Positions 7,027 through 15,655 are shown, counted from the stretch's first letter. The stretch is 64,000 nucleotides of DNA from Gemmobacter lutimaris (GCF_003570715.1 NZ_QXXQ01000001.1:310001-374000); one strand, 5' to 3'. Program-made: numbers and translations. The notes: generated by a model not told the origin, from the sequence alone.

Positions 7027-9393
7027 ATGCTCGACACCTATCCGCAAGTCCACCCCGGCCCGCCGCGCCCCTCGCGCATCCTGACACCCCTGAACGTGCG
7101 GGCGCAAAGCGGCGAGGAACGGCACGAGATTCCGGGCATGGGCGCATGGCTCATCCCCGTCGCCACCGGCGACCGGATCACGGTGCAGAACCCCGAGGGC
7201 GGTCAGGTCGCCGAACTGGTGGCCGCCGACAGCCGGGGCCGCATAGACGCTGGCCTGATCGGCGCCACCGCCAATTCTGATGCACGCGGGCTGAAGGCGC
7301 TGCTGACTGGCGGCGGCTCGGGCATGGGCGGGCTGCGGCTGGGGATCGAACGCCGTGGCATCGACCTGACGAAAGCCGGTGCCGTGCAGCTTTTCGGCAC
7401 CGACACCCCGGCAGGAACCGAGGAAAGCTTTACGGCACAGGCCGACGGTGTGCTGATCGTTGCCGCCCCCGGCACCGCGATGGTTCCGGGCGAACAGGAT
7501 ACCGCGACGCCCATTGTCGTCACCCTGCGCCGCAGCAACCTGAAACGCGCACCGGGATTTGACCTGCCCGACCCGCTGGCCGATCCGGTGCTGGACCTTC
7601 GGGTGAAATCCGCCACCGCGCAGGCCTATTTCGTGAAAGCGGGCGACTATATCCAGATTCTTGATGTGGATGGTCGCCAATGCACGGATTTCCAGTGCTT
7701 TTCAGCCCGCAAGCTCGACAAGGGGCTGGAACATGCGCTGGACGTGACCACCTCGCGCACCCTGATGGGCCACGCCTATTCGATGCCCGGCCTGCACGCC
7801 AAATACTACGATCAGGACTGGCTGCCGCTGATCGAGGTGGTGCAGGACACCTGCGGCCGCCACGATGCCTTTGCCATGGCCTGCGCCTCGAAATACTATG
7901 ACGACATCGGCTATCCGGGCCATGTGAACTGCTCTGACAATTTCAACGGCGCGCTTTCGCCCTATGGCGTGACGGCGCGCCCCGGCTGGATGGCCGTGAA
8001 CCTGTTCTTCAACACCGCGATCGACGCCCATGGCGTGCTGATCTCGGACGAACCGTGGAGCCGTCCGGGCGATTACGTCCTGTTCCGGGCGCTGACCGAT
8101 ATCGTCTGCGTGTCGTCCGCCTGCCCGGATGACACCTCTCCCGCGAATGGCTGGAACCTGACCGACATCCATGTCCGCACCTATGACGGCAAGGAAAAGT
8201 TCAGCCGCGCCATCGCCTATCGACCGACCCCCGACGCGGAGCCGCGCATGACCAAGGAAACTGCCTTCCACGCCCGCACCGAGGCGAAAACCCGGCATAT
8301 GATCGAATACAAGGGCTACTGGCTGCCGCAGGTATTCTCGTCCAACGGCACTCTGGAAGAATACTGGGCCTGCCGCGAAAAGGCGGTGGTGCTGGATCTG
8401 TCGCCCTTGCGCAAGTTCGAGGTCACCGGCCCCGATGCCGAGGCGCTGATGCAGTGGACGCTGACGCGCGACGTGAAGAAACTCAGCGTCGGTCAGGTGG
8501 TCTATTCCGCCATGTGCTATGAACACGGCGGCATGATCGACGACGGCACCCTGTTCCGTCTGGGCCGTGACCAGTTCCGCTGGATCGGCGGCGATGATTA
8601 CGGCGGCGTCTGGCTGCGCGAACAGGCCGAAAAGCTGGGGCTTCAGGTCATGGTGCGGTCCTCGACCGACCAGCTTCACAACCTCGCCGTTCAGGGCCCG
8701 AACAGCCGCGAAATCCTCGGCCGCTTCATCTGGACCCCGCCGCATCAGCCGACAGTGCAGGAACTTGGCTGGTTCCGCTTCACCGTCGCCCGGATCGGCG
8801 GCCCCGATGGCGCCCCGGTCGTGGTTTCGCGCACCGGCTATACCGGCGAGCTCGGCTTTGAAATCTTCTGCCACCCGAAAGACGGCGCCGCGGTCTGGGA
8901 TGCGGTCTGGGAACATGGCGCCGACCTTGGCCTGCGCCCGATGGGGCTTGGCGCGCTGGATATGGTGCGCATCGAAGCCGGGCTGATCTTCGCCGGCTAT
9001 GATTTCAGCGACCAGACCGACCCGTTCGAGGCCGGGATCGGCTTCACCGTGCCGCTGAAATCCAAGCAGGATGATTTCATCGGCCGCGAGGCGCTCATCC
9101 GCCGCAAGGAGCACCCGATCCATAAATTCGTCGGTCTCGACATCGACTCGAATGTTGATGTCGGCCATGGCGACTGCATCCATATCGGCCGCGCGCAGAT
9201 CGGTGTCGTCACCTCGTCCATGCGCTCGCCACTCCTGGGCAAGAACATCGCCCTCGCCCGCGTCGATGTCGCCCATGCGGCGGTCGGCACCGAGGTCGAG
9301 GTCGGCAAGCTCGACGGGCAGCAGAAGCGCCTGCCCGCGGTGATCGTGCCGCTGAGCCATTACGACCCCAAGAAAACCCGCCCGCAAAGCTGA
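7027..9393 (+). CDS. tdm: Trimethylamine N-oxide demethylase (aldolase)
   Basis: A 788-residue two-domain protein. The N-terminal half is a DUF1989-type domain with CTDFQCF (219-225) and cysteines 286, 302 and 366, which are the likely zinc-site residues. The C-terminal half (about 425-788) is a GcvT-like folate-binding domain. Tdm cleaves TMAO to dimethylamine and formaldehyde; the second domain is thought to capture formaldehyde on tetrahydrofolate. ATG 7027 follows AGGAGG; the open frame extends upstream but crosses the promoter region. A globin gene begins 5 bases after its stop. Tdm proteins of methylotrophs and roseobacters have this same fusion and size. Confidence 0.92.
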   Translation: MLDTYPQVHPGPPRPSRILTPLNVRAQSGEERHEIPGMGAWLIPVATGDRITVQNPEGGQVAELVAADSRGRIDAGLIGATANSDARGLKALLTGGGSGMGGLRLGIERRGIDLTKAGAVQLFGTDTPAGTEESFTAQADGVLIVAAPGTAMVPGEQDTATPIVVTLRRSNLKRAPGFDLPDPLADPVLDLRVKSATAQAYFVKAGDYIQILDVDGRQCTDFQCFSARKLDKGLEHALDVTTSRTLMGHAYSMPGLHAKYYDQDWLPLIEVVQDTCGRHDAFAMACASKYYDDIGYPGHVNCSDNFNGALSPYGVTARPGWMAVNLFFNTAIDAHGVLISDEPWSRPGDYVLFRALTDIVCVSSACPDDTSPANGWNLTDIHVRTYDGKEKFSRAIAYRPTPDAEPRMTKETAFHARTEAKTRHMIEYKGYWLPQVFSSNGTLEEYWACREKAVVLDLSPLRKFEVTGPDAEALMQWTLTRDVKKLSVGQVVYSAMCYEHGGMIDDGTLFRLGRDQFRWIGGDDYGGVWLREQAEKLGLQVMVRSSTDQLHNLAVQGPNSREILGRFIWTPPHQPTVQELGWFRFTVARIGGPDGAPVVVSRTGYTGELGFEIFCHPKDGAAVWDAVWEHGADLGLRPMGLGALDMVRIEAGLIFAGYDFSDQTDPFEAGIGFTVPLKSKQDDFIGREALIRRKEHPIHKFVGLDIDSNVDVGHGDCIHIGRAQIGVVTSSMRSPLLGKNIALARVDVAHAAVGTEVEVGKLDGQQKRLPAVIVPLSHYDPKKTRPQS

Positions 9394-9398
9394 CGGCC

Positions 9399-9788
9399 AT
9401 GCGCACGCCCCTGGCTGATCTTGGCGGAGAGGAGGCGCTCAAGCGCCTCGTCAACCGCTTCTACGATCTGATCGAAACCGATCCGCAAGGCGCACGCATC
9501 ATGTCTATGCACTTTCAGGGCCATGGCCTTGCCCATGTGCGCGAGGAACAGGTGAACTTCCTGTCCGGCTTCCTCGGAGGCCGGAAACATTACATGGAAA
9601 AGCACGGCCACATGAACCTGCGGCTTTTGCACGACCATGTACCGATCACCGCCGGCGATGCCGAAGACTGGCTGGCACTGATGGACCGCGCCCTTGCCGA
9701 TTGCGGCCATAGCGGCGCAGGCGTGGACCGCATCCGTGCAGCCTTGCGCCGCGCGGCCACGGCGCTGGTCAACCGCACCCCACAGTGA
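9399..9788 (+). CDS. Group II truncated hemoglobin
   Basis: A 129-residue trHb2-type globin. Tyr22 fits the B10 position, His78 (LRLLH) the proximal F8 histidine, and Trp91 the conserved G8 tryptophan; FLSGFLGG and EKHGHMNLR are family signatures. It starts 5 bases after the tdm stop, so it is almost certainly in the same transcript. Such globins bind O2 or NO; a link to oxygen supply or NO protection for the O2-using Tmm and Dmm steps is inference. Tdm itself needs no oxygen. Terminated by two hairpins shared with the convergent regulator gene. Confidence 0.88.
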   Translation: MRTPLADLGGEEALKRLVNRFYDLIETDPQGARIMSMHFQGHGLAHVREEQVNFLSGFLGGRKHYMEKHGHMNLRLLHDHVPITAGDAEDWLALMDRALADCGHSGAGVDRIRAALRRAATALVNRTPQ

Positions 9789-9790
9789 TC

Positions 9791-9822
9791 TTTATCTTGG
9801 CATAAATATCCCCGCCGGAGGC
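9791..9822 (+). repeat. Dispersed intergenic repeat, copy A
   Basis: Starts 2 bases after the globin stop and reads TTTATCTTGGCATAAATA followed by TCCCCGCCGGAGGC. Related copies lie at 14343, 25592 and 27405. In three of the four the TTATCTTGGCA side faces the 3' end of a gene read in the same direction, which suggests a 3'-end (terminator-associated) element typical of this family of bacteria. Confidence 0.6.
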
Positions 9823-9830
9823 ACAGCCGA

Positions 9831-9890
9831 GCCGATCCGGGCGCAGCCCGGTCGGCGAGACACAGGCACGCGCGGCCCACTGGGCCGCGC
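9831..9890. terminator. Two hairpins between convergent globin and GlxA-type regulator
   Basis: GCCGA-T-CCGGGC pairs with GCCCGG-TCGGC (9831-9856, one bulge), and GCGCGGCCC (9870-9878) pairs perfectly with GGGCCGCGC (9882-9890), loop ACT. They sit between two converging genes and probably act as a bidirectional transcription stop. No long T tract is present, so strength is uncertain. Confidence 0.55.
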
Positions 9891-9905
9891 TCCATGTCAC
9901 AACAC

Positions 9906-10913
9906 TCAGTCGCGGGGCGGCATGGCCCCGGCCAGACCGCGCAGCCCGTTCAGCCGCCGCCGCTCGTCGTGCGGGTTCACCCCGAAAGCCTCGGCATAAT
10001 GCCGCGCCATGGGGGTGGAGCTGGCATAGCCCACGCTCTGCGCAATCTCGGTGATCGTATCCGTCGAATAAAGCACCCGCTGCCGCGCCTTCTTCAGCCG
10101 CATCAGGCGATAGTATTTCAGGGGGCTCTGCCCCGTCGCCTGCTTGAAGCAACGTTCCAGATGCCGTTCCGACAGATCCACCGCCGAGGCCACATCGGAA
10201 ATCTGGATCGGATCCTCGATATGTTCGGCGAAGATGCGGATCGCCTCGCGGATCGGGCCGGGCAGCATGTCATCGGTGCCGCCAAGCTTCGCCACCGGCA
10301 CCTTCTGGCTTGCGTCCTCGTCCCGCACGAAGGGATGCTGGAACCAGCAGGCCACCTCGGTCATCGCATCGCGGCCCAGCCGTTCCTCGATCAGCCGCAG
10401 CATCAGGTCGAACACCGCCCCCGCGCCCGATACGGTATAGCGGCGCCGGTCGCGCAGGATGGCGCTGCCGCTGGCCGTGATCTCGGGGAATTCTGCCTTG
10501 AAGGCCGCCTCGTAGCACCAGTGCACCGAACAGCGATAGCCCTCCATCAATCCCGACCGGGCCAGCGGAAAGATCCCGCCGGAAAACGCGCCCAGCACGA
10601 TCCCCGAGCGATCCAGCCAGCGCAACTGCCCGTAGGCCCGGCGCGGGTTTTCAAACCGCGAGGTCGGGCTGGCCAGCACCATCAGGTAATCCAGCCCCTC
10701 GGCATCGGCCAGCGCCATGTCGGGATCAAACCGCACCTCGGCCGAAGACCGGACCGGCGTGCCATCCTCGCCCACCAGCCGCCACTGAAACTCGCGCCGC
10801 CCGGTGATTTCATTCGCCGCGCGCAGGGGTTCGATGGCCGAGGTCAGGCAGGCCATCGGAAAGCCTTCCATCAGCAGAAAGCCCAGTCGGGCCGGAACCG
10901 CAGCTTGTGCCAT
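9906..10913 (-). CDS. GlxA-type transcriptional regulator (DJ-1/PfpI domain plus AraC HTH)
   Basis: About 335 residues. Residues 5-200 form a DJ-1/PfpI-like amidotransferase domain used for ligand sensing (no obvious catalytic Cys at the elbow). The C-terminal 100 residues hold two AraC-type helix-turn-helix motifs (QISDVASAVDLSERHLERCF and ITEIAQSVGYASSTPMARHY). Relatives control glycine betaine, carnitine and dimethylglycine catabolism, which fits the methylated-amine island. Two adjacent ATGs exist; the second (10913) is better spaced from GAGGGC. Divergent from the XRE-cupin gene with a perfect palindrome between them. Confidence 0.86.
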   Translation of the reverse strand: MAQAAVPARLGFLLMEGFPMACLTSAIEPLRAANEITGRREFQWRLVGEDGTPVRSSAEVRFDPDMALADAEGLDYLMVLASPTSRFENPRRAYGQLRWLDRSGIVLGAFSGGIFPLARSGLMEGYRCSVHWCYEAAFKAEFPEITASGSAILRDRRRYTVSGAGAVFDLMLRLIEERLGRDAMTEVACWFQHPFVRDEDASQKVPVAKLGGTDDMLPGPIREAIRIFAEHIEDPIQISDVASAVDLSERHLERCFKQATGQSPLKYYRLMRLKKARQRVLYSTDTITEIAQSVGYASSTPMARHYAEAFGVNPHDERRRLNGLRGLAGAMPPRD

Positions 10914-10947
10914 CATGCCCTCATTATTTTCGTTGAACCCATGTTTT

Positions 10948-10963
10948 TTTCACTATAGTGAAA
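10948..10963. promoter_or_regulatory. Perfect 16-bp palindrome in divergent regulator promoter
   Basis: TTTCACTATAGTGAAA is fully self-complementary. It lies 27 bases upstream of the XRE-cupin start and 34 bases upstream of the GlxA-type start, where it would overlap both promoters. A dimeric repressor site, probably for the XRE-cupin protein acting on itself and its neighbour, is the simplest reading. The outer TTTC/GAAA resembles the sites at 15656 and 27221 but the interior differs. Confidence 0.6.
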
Positions 10964-10990
10964 CCAGCCGTTATTCGTAGAAGGTGCCTG

Positions 10991-11686
10991 ATGACTGACA
11001 GTTCCACGGAAATCCCTGGCGATCCCGCCCCGCCTGACAGCAATGCCGCGGCGCTGGCAAGGCTGAAGCCCGCCTTCGAACAGGACCCGCACCGCCTGCG
11101 CGAAGTGGCCGACCGCAACCTCGAGGCCGCCATCGGCCGCGAGGTCCGCGCCTTCCGCCGCCAACAGGGCATGACCGTCGCCGATCTGGCTCAGGTCACC
11201 GGCCTGTCCATCGGGATGCTGTCGAAGATCGAGAATGGCATCACCTCGCCCTCTCTGACCACGCTGCAAATCCTCAGCCACGCCTTTTCCACCCCGATCA
11301 CCAGCTTCTTCCGCCGGTTCGAGGAACGCCGCGAGGTCCAGCATGTGAAGGCCGGCGATCATATCGAGATCGAGCGGCGTGGCACCCGTGCGGGGCATCA
11401 ATACAATCTCCTCGGTCATATCGGCTCCAACTCCTCGGGTGTTCTGGTCGAACCCTATCTGATCACGCTGACCGAGGAATCCGACACTTTCCCCACCTTC
11501 CAGCATGACGGCGTCGAACTGCTTTACATGCTGGAGGGCGAGGTGATGTATCGCCACGGGGACCAGCTGTTCCACATGCAGCCCGGTGACAGCCTGTTCT
11601 TCGATGCAGATGCCCCGCACGGGCCGGAGGTTCTGGTGAAACTGCCGGCCCGCTATCTGTCGGTCATCTCTTACCCGCAGCCCTGA
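10991..11686 (+). CDS. XRE-family regulator with C-terminal cupin sensor domain
   Basis: A 231-residue protein. Residues 47-105 are a Cro/CI-type helix-turn-helix (MTVADLAQVTGLSIGMLSKIENG). Residues about 155-225 are a cupin barrel with HDGVELLYMLEGEV and PGDSLFFDADAPHGPE, the usual small-ligand pocket. Such regulators often control amine, amino acid or C1 catabolic operons. ATG 10991 is used because AAGGTG precedes it; the open frame extends back to 10958 inside the palindrome. It ends 7 bases from the convergent dmmC stop. Likely local regulator of the island, but targets are inferred. Confidence 0.86.
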   Translation: MTDSSTEIPGDPAPPDSNAAALARLKPAFEQDPHRLREVADRNLEAAIGREVRAFRRQQGMTVADLAQVTGLSIGMLSKIENGITSPSLTTLQILSHAFSTPITSFFRRFEERREVQHVKAGDHIEIERRGTRAGHQYNLLGHIGSNSSGVLVEPYLITLTEESDTFPTFQHDGVELLYMLEGEVMYRHGDQLFHMQPGDSLFFDADAPHGPEVLVKLPARYLSVISYPQP

Positions 11687-11693
11687 ACCTGAC

Positions 11694-12743
11694 TTACTCG
11701 TCGGGCCACCAGCCCGGCGAGGTCGGTGCGCCGTCGTCGAACTGCGACAGGTAGTCTACCATGAGCGGCCGATTGCGAATGAAGCCCTTGTAGGTCGCAA
11801 GCTCGTCCGGCAGGTCACGCACCACCCGGTGCAGGCGGCGCGCCCATTTCGGCTGCGTCACCAGATCCTCGAAGCTGCACAGATAGCAGCGGATCGGGAA
11901 GGCAATCGCGTTCGAGCGCGGCAGCCGGAACAGCGTCTGCAATTCCACCCGCAGATGCTGACGCTGGCCGATGTTTTCCTTCGTCAGCGTCGTCTTGCCC
12001 GGCCCCCATTTGGGATAGTTCTCGGGGCTGGTATCCAGCAGTGGATCGACAGTCATGGTCCAGTTGAAGCGCCGCACAGGCGCGCCATGCTGAAGTTGCA
12101 GCAGGAATTTCAGCGCCCGGTCGAACACACCCATCTCATGCGCCTTCGGAACCGGCGCGTGCCATTCGTGAAAGCTCATCCCGATGTCGAAATCCAGGCT
12201 CCAGTCGGCCTGGGTCGTCACCATGCCCGCCTCGATCCACAGATTGTCGTTGCGCTGGTCCTGAAGCGTGAAATCGCCCTGCGCCTGCCGGGTAATGTAT
12301 TCCATCGGCCCGCAAGGCAGCGTGGATTCGTCGAGGAAGGTGAACTTCTGGTCGATGTTCAGCGGCCGGTTGATCCAGTGCCATTGATTGCCGCTCTTCG
12401 TCAGTGAAAACCACTGCGGATAATCCCGCGCGAAGCTTTCCATGATCAGTTCCAGCAGATCCCAGCCCGCCAGCGTCATATGCGGCAGCGACTGGCAGCG
12501 CAGCGGATCATCGCGCAACACGCGGGCGCGGTCGCGCATCTCGGCCACGTAATGCTCGTCCACGTCGAACGTGTGTTCGAAGACCGAGCCGGGACGGCCC
12601 GGCACATGCGGCTCCATGTTCACCGAATACATGTAGTCGTCTTCGGGGAACGGAAAGGGAAAGCGCTTGATGGCGCGCGGCGAGTTCTTGAAGGTGTAAT
12701 CGCCGAAGAAGGTCTCATCGTGGAAGAAATCGTCGAGGCTCAT
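11694..12743 (-). CDS. dmmC: Dimethylamine monooxygenase, heme-dependent oxidative N-demethylase subunit (DUF3445)
   Basis: A 349-residue DUF3445 protein, the family of heme-dependent oxidative N-demethylases; it begins FHDETFFGDYTFKNSP and carries conserved RFPFPFPEDDYMYSVN and NLWIEAGMVT-type segments. In dimethylamine monooxygenase this subunit is the presumed oxygen-activating heme component that turns dimethylamine into methylamine and formaldehyde. ATG 12743 has AGGAG upstream and follows the dmmB stop by 9 bases. Order dmmD-A-B-C matches the described roseobacter operon; subunit lettering follows that order and may differ in other naming schemes. Confidence 0.87.
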   Translation of the reverse strand: MSLDDFFHDETFFGDYTFKNSPRAIKRFPFPFPEDDYMYSVNMEPHVPGRPGSVFEHTFDVDEHYVAEMRDRARVLRDDPLRCQSLPHMTLAGWDLLELIMESFARDYPQWFSLTKSGNQWHWINRPLNIDQKFTFLDESTLPCGPMEYITRQAQGDFTLQDQRNDNLWIEAGMVTTQADWSLDFDIGMSFHEWHAPVPKAHEMGVFDRALKFLLQLQHGAPVRRFNWTMTVDPLLDTSPENYPKWGPGKTTLTKENIGQRQHLRVELQTLFRLPRSNAIAFPIRCYLCSFEDLVTQPKWARRLHRVVRDLPDELATYKGFIRNRPLMVDYLSQFDDGAPTSPGWWPDE

Positions 12744-12752
12744 CGCGGTCTC

Positions 12753-13718
12753 CTAGCGTTCCAGCACAAGCTTCGCGCCCTTGAAGCGCGAGACGCAGGG
12801 CATGATATGGCGGCAGCCCGCCTTCTGGTCATCGGTCAGCCAATGGTCGTTGTGCTCGATCTCGCCCTCGCAGGCGATGACATGGGTTTCGCACTGGCCG
12901 CAGGCGCCGCCCCGGCACAGATAGGGCGCATCGACCCCGGCCGCCTCGATGGCTTCCAGCAGCGACTGCGCGGCGCCGACGGTGATGGTCTTGCCGCTGA
13001 CCGCCAGTTCTACGGTGAAGGGCTGCCCCACCGGCGGGGCGAGGAATTCCTCGGAATGCACGGCCCCGGCAGGCCAGCCCAGATCGGCGGCGGTTTTCAG
13101 AACCCAGCCGATCATGCCCTTCGGGCCACAGACGTAGAGATGCGTGCCCAGCGGTTGACCGGCCAGCAATGTGGTCAGGTCAATCGCCTGCCCCTCGGCA
13201 TCGTAATAGCGGTGCACCCGGTCGCCATAGCGCGCCGAAAGCTCCGGCATATAGGCGCCCAGCTCACGGTCACGGGCAGCGTAATGCAGTTCGAACCGCG
13301 CGCCCATCGCATCAAGCTGCGCCATCTGCGCAAGGAAAGGCGTGATACCGATGCCGCCCGCGATCATCAGATGTTTCTTCGCCCGCAGGTCCAGCCCGAA
13401 CAGGTTCACCGGCGGGGAAATCAGCATCTTCATCCCCGGCCGCACCTCGCGGTGCATATAGGCCGAACCACCCCGCCCCGTATCGTCCCGCCGGACCGAG
13501 ATTTCATAGCCCGAACGGTCGCCCGGATCGGACATCAGCGAATAGGGGTTCAGACGCCGGGTTCCGGCATCGTCCATTTCCACTACCGTATGCGCGCCGC
13601 CGGAAAAACCGGGCATCTGCCCGCCATCCTCGCGCACGAAGCGGAAACGCTTGATCAGGCTGTTGACCTCGACCGCCTCGGTCACGACGACCGGAATTTT
13701 CGCTGCCCCCACACTCAT
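12753..13718 (-). CDS. dmmB: Dimethylamine monooxygenase reductase subunit (PDR/VanB-type, FMN/FAD plus 2Fe-2S)
   Basis: 321 residues with a flavin-binding barrel (NPYSLMSDPGDRSGYEISVRRD), an NAD(P)-binding domain (HLMIAGGIGITPFLAQ) and a C-terminal plant-type ferredoxin (CRGGACGQCETHV and a fourth Cys in MPCVSR). This is the phthalate-dioxygenase-reductase architecture, which carries electrons from NAD(P)H to an oxygenase. Start ATG 13718 overlaps the dmmA stop by 4 bases (ATGA), so the two are translationally coupled. It is the expected electron donor for the heme subunit dmmC. Confidence 0.91.
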   Translation of the reverse strand: MSVGAAKIPVVVTEAVEVNSLIKRFRFVREDGGQMPGFSGGAHTVVEMDDAGTRRLNPYSLMSDPGDRSGYEISVRRDDTGRGGSAYMHREVRPGMKMLISPPVNLFGLDLRAKKHLMIAGGIGITPFLAQMAQLDAMGARFELHYAARDRELGAYMPELSARYGDRVHRYYDAEGQAIDLTTLLAGQPLGTHLYVCGPKGMIGWVLKTAADLGWPAGAVHSEEFLAPPVGQPFTVELAVSGKTITVGAAQSLLEAIEAAGVDAPYLCRGGACGQCETHVIACEGEIEHNDHWLTDDQKAGCRHIMPCVSRFKGAKLVLER

Positions 13719-14323
13719 TTGAAACGCTCCTCGGCAGGCGGAACCTCACCGGGGTCTTCCGCGTCGATGTTCACGCCCTGAAAGGCGGCCAGACGGCGCG
13801 AGTAATGGTCGCGCACGAACAGATTCAGCCCGCAATGCGAACAGACGAAGGGATCGGTCGTCACATTCTCGGTGATGCCCTTGCAATGCACGCATTGCAC
13901 CCGCCGCGCCAGCGAGCCGCGATGTTCGGTCTGCACCGCGTCATGCGGCAGCCCGGCCTCCATCGCGTCGCGCTGCACCTGCCCCATCAGGCTTTCGGTG
14001 CCGGTCGCATAGACCTGCAAGCCCATATGGCCATCGCCCAGCACCTTGACGATGCGTGACCGGACCGAGGCATAGGTGGGCGCGCGGTTATACTGGCCAG
14101 CACCAAGGGCGGCCATTGCCGTGCTCATGTCGGTGCCATTGGCGCCGGGAATATAGATCAGATGCGCTTTCGCTTTCATCTCGGGCGCCTGCGCGAACAG
14201 CGCCTCCACCGCCGCACCGCCCTCGCCATCCGCAACAATCAGATGGCTGGAGCCGGGACGCGGCGACAGCACGCCATAAACGGGGCGTGACTTGATCGAA
14301 GGTCCAAAATCGGTCTTGCTCAT
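13715..14323 (-). CDS. dmmA: Dimethylamine monooxygenase small subunit DmmA, zinc-ribbon-like
   Basis: About 202 residues. An N-terminal alpha/beta domain with no familiar motif is followed by a four-cysteine knuckle (Cys144, Cys147, Cys161, Cys164 in CVHCKGIT and CSHCGLNL) that could hold zinc or a rubredoxin-like iron. The family is known from DMA monooxygenase operons; its exact role (electron transfer or assembly) is not evident from sequence. ATG 14323 has AGGTGA upstream; a GTG at 14335 is a second option. It follows dmmD after a gap of 105 bases that contains a dispersed repeat. Confidence 0.84.
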   Translation of the reverse strand: MSKTDFGPSIKSRPVYGVLSPRPGSSHLIVADGEGGAAVEALFAQAPEMKAKAHLIYIPGANGTDMSTAMAALGAGQYNRAPTYASVRSRIVKVLGDGHMGLQVYATGTESLMGQVQRDAMEAGLPHDAVQTEHRGSLARRVQCVHCKGITENVTTDPFVCSHCGLNLFVRDHYSRRLAAFQGVNIDAEDPGEVPPAEERFK

Positions 14324-14342
14324 GGGTGTCTTCACCTGCTGC

Positions 14343-14412
14343 TTTCATCTTGGCCCAACTATCCCCGCCGAAGGCTCCGCCAGCGCCCATCGCGCCTGAC
14401 GCCGGAGGAGCC
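14343..14412 (-). repeat. Dispersed repeat copy B with hairpin, between dmmD and dmmA
   Basis: The forward strand at 14343-14374 reads TTTCATCTTGGCCCAACT then ATCCCCGCCGAAGG, matching copy A at most positions. GGCTCC (14373-14378) can pair with GGAGCC (14407-14412). Unlike the other copies it lies inside a presumed operon and points against the direction of transcription. It could tune the dmmD to dmmABC ratio or mark an old operon junction. Confidence 0.5.
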
Positions 14413-14428
14413 GGGGGGATGCCGGGGT

Positions 14429-15568
14429 TCAGCCCTTGGCGGTGCGGCGCTTCTTGTCGGGATCGAAGAAGGGCATCGAATGGGTCGTCGCCCCGATCTC
14501 GCCATGGGTGGCGCAGTTGACGGTCAGCTTCGTGCCCTCGTTGGCGCAATCGACCGGCAGGCGGGCGATGGCCACCGTCCAGTCGTTCAGCGGCGAATAC
14601 ATCGCCTGCGTCACGACGCCGACCTTTTCGCTGCCACGATAGACCGGCGCACCGTTGCCGGGGACATTCTTGCCCTCCAGCTTCAGGCCCCAGATCTTGA
14701 AGCGTTCCTTGCCCTTCAGCCGGTAATGCTCTTCCGCGCCCCGGAAGCCCTGCTTGCCCGGCGAGACGGTGAAGTCCAGCCCCAGTTCCCACAGCGTATC
14801 GCCGCCCGGCTGGTCGTCGAACGGATACATCTCGGAATTGTCATAGGGGAAGAACAGCAGGTAGCTTTCGGTCCGCAGCATATCCAGCGTGGTGAAGCGG
14901 CAGGGGATGATCCCCATGTCCGCACCCTCTTCCAGAATGCGGTCCCAGACCATCGGCGCATCCTGGCCGCGCACGAACAGCTCATACCCCCGCTCGCCGG
15001 TATAGCCGGTGCGCGAGATCATCGCGGGCTTGCCGAACAGCGAGGTTTGCAGATGGCTGAAATAGCCAAGCTGGCGAATGCCCGGCACATGCTTTTCCAG
15101 ATAGTCCACCGCCAGCGGGCCTTGCAGCGACAGGTCGTGCAGGTTGTCATCAAAGCGGATGGCGACATCGCGGCCGGTGGCGGCCATGGTCAGTTGTTCA
15201 TGCCCCTGACCGGAGCCATGCACCACCATGAAGGCATTCGGGCCGGTGCGGTAGATCACGCAGTCGTCGATGAACTTGCCACCGTCGTTCAGCATGGTCG
15301 CATAGACCGACCGGCCGGGCATGATCTTTTCGACATTGCGGGTGGTTGCGCGTTCGATGACATGGCTGGCACCGGAGCCGGTGATATGGACCTTCTTCAG
15401 GCCCGACACATCCATCAGCCCGGCCTTGGTGCGGATGGCCATGTATTCGGCATCCGGGTCGCCCTTTTCATAGGACCAAGCGGTTCCCATCCCGCTCCAG
15501 TCTTCGAGGTTGGAGCCAAGCGCGCGGTGACGGTCGGCCAGCGTCGAGAAACGCCAGGAATTGGTCAT
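14429..15568 (-). CDS. dmmD: GcvT-like aminomethyltransferase family protein DmmD
   Basis: A 379-residue protein of the glycine-cleavage T-protein family (folate-binding GcvT fold plus C-terminal barrel: LQGPLAVDYLEKHVPGI, SRTGYTGERGYELFV, TLDMLRTESYLLF). In roseobacters a gene of this type leads the dmm operon. The likely role is to move the C1 unit released by dimethylamine demethylation onto tetrahydrofolate, limiting free formaldehyde; this is inferred from the fold. ATG 15568 has AGGAGG five bases upstream. The promoter region upstream holds a candidate operator at 15656. Confidence 0.87.
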   Translation of the reverse strand: MTNSWRFSTLADRHRALGSNLEDWSGMGTAWSYEKGDPDAEYMAIRTKAGLMDVSGLKKVHITGSGASHVIERATTRNVEKIMPGRSVYATMLNDGGKFIDDCVIYRTGPNAFMVVHGSGQGHEQLTMAATGRDVAIRFDDNLHDLSLQGPLAVDYLEKHVPGIRQLGYFSHLQTSLFGKPAMISRTGYTGERGYELFVRGQDAPMVWDRILEEGADMGIIPCRFTTLDMLRTESYLLFFPYDNSEMYPFDDQPGGDTLWELGLDFTVSPGKQGFRGAEEHYRLKGKERFKIWGLKLEGKNVPGNGAPVYRGSEKVGVVTQAMYSPLNDWTVAIARLPVDCANEGTKLTVNCATHGEIGATTHSMPFFDPDKKRRTAKG

Positions 15569-15655
15569 ACAGTCCTCCTGTCAGATCCTGTTCTTTGTGG
15601 TTGGACACAGTTGAAACCGACTCGGCATCAAAATCAACAATCTTGTGCAAAAAAC

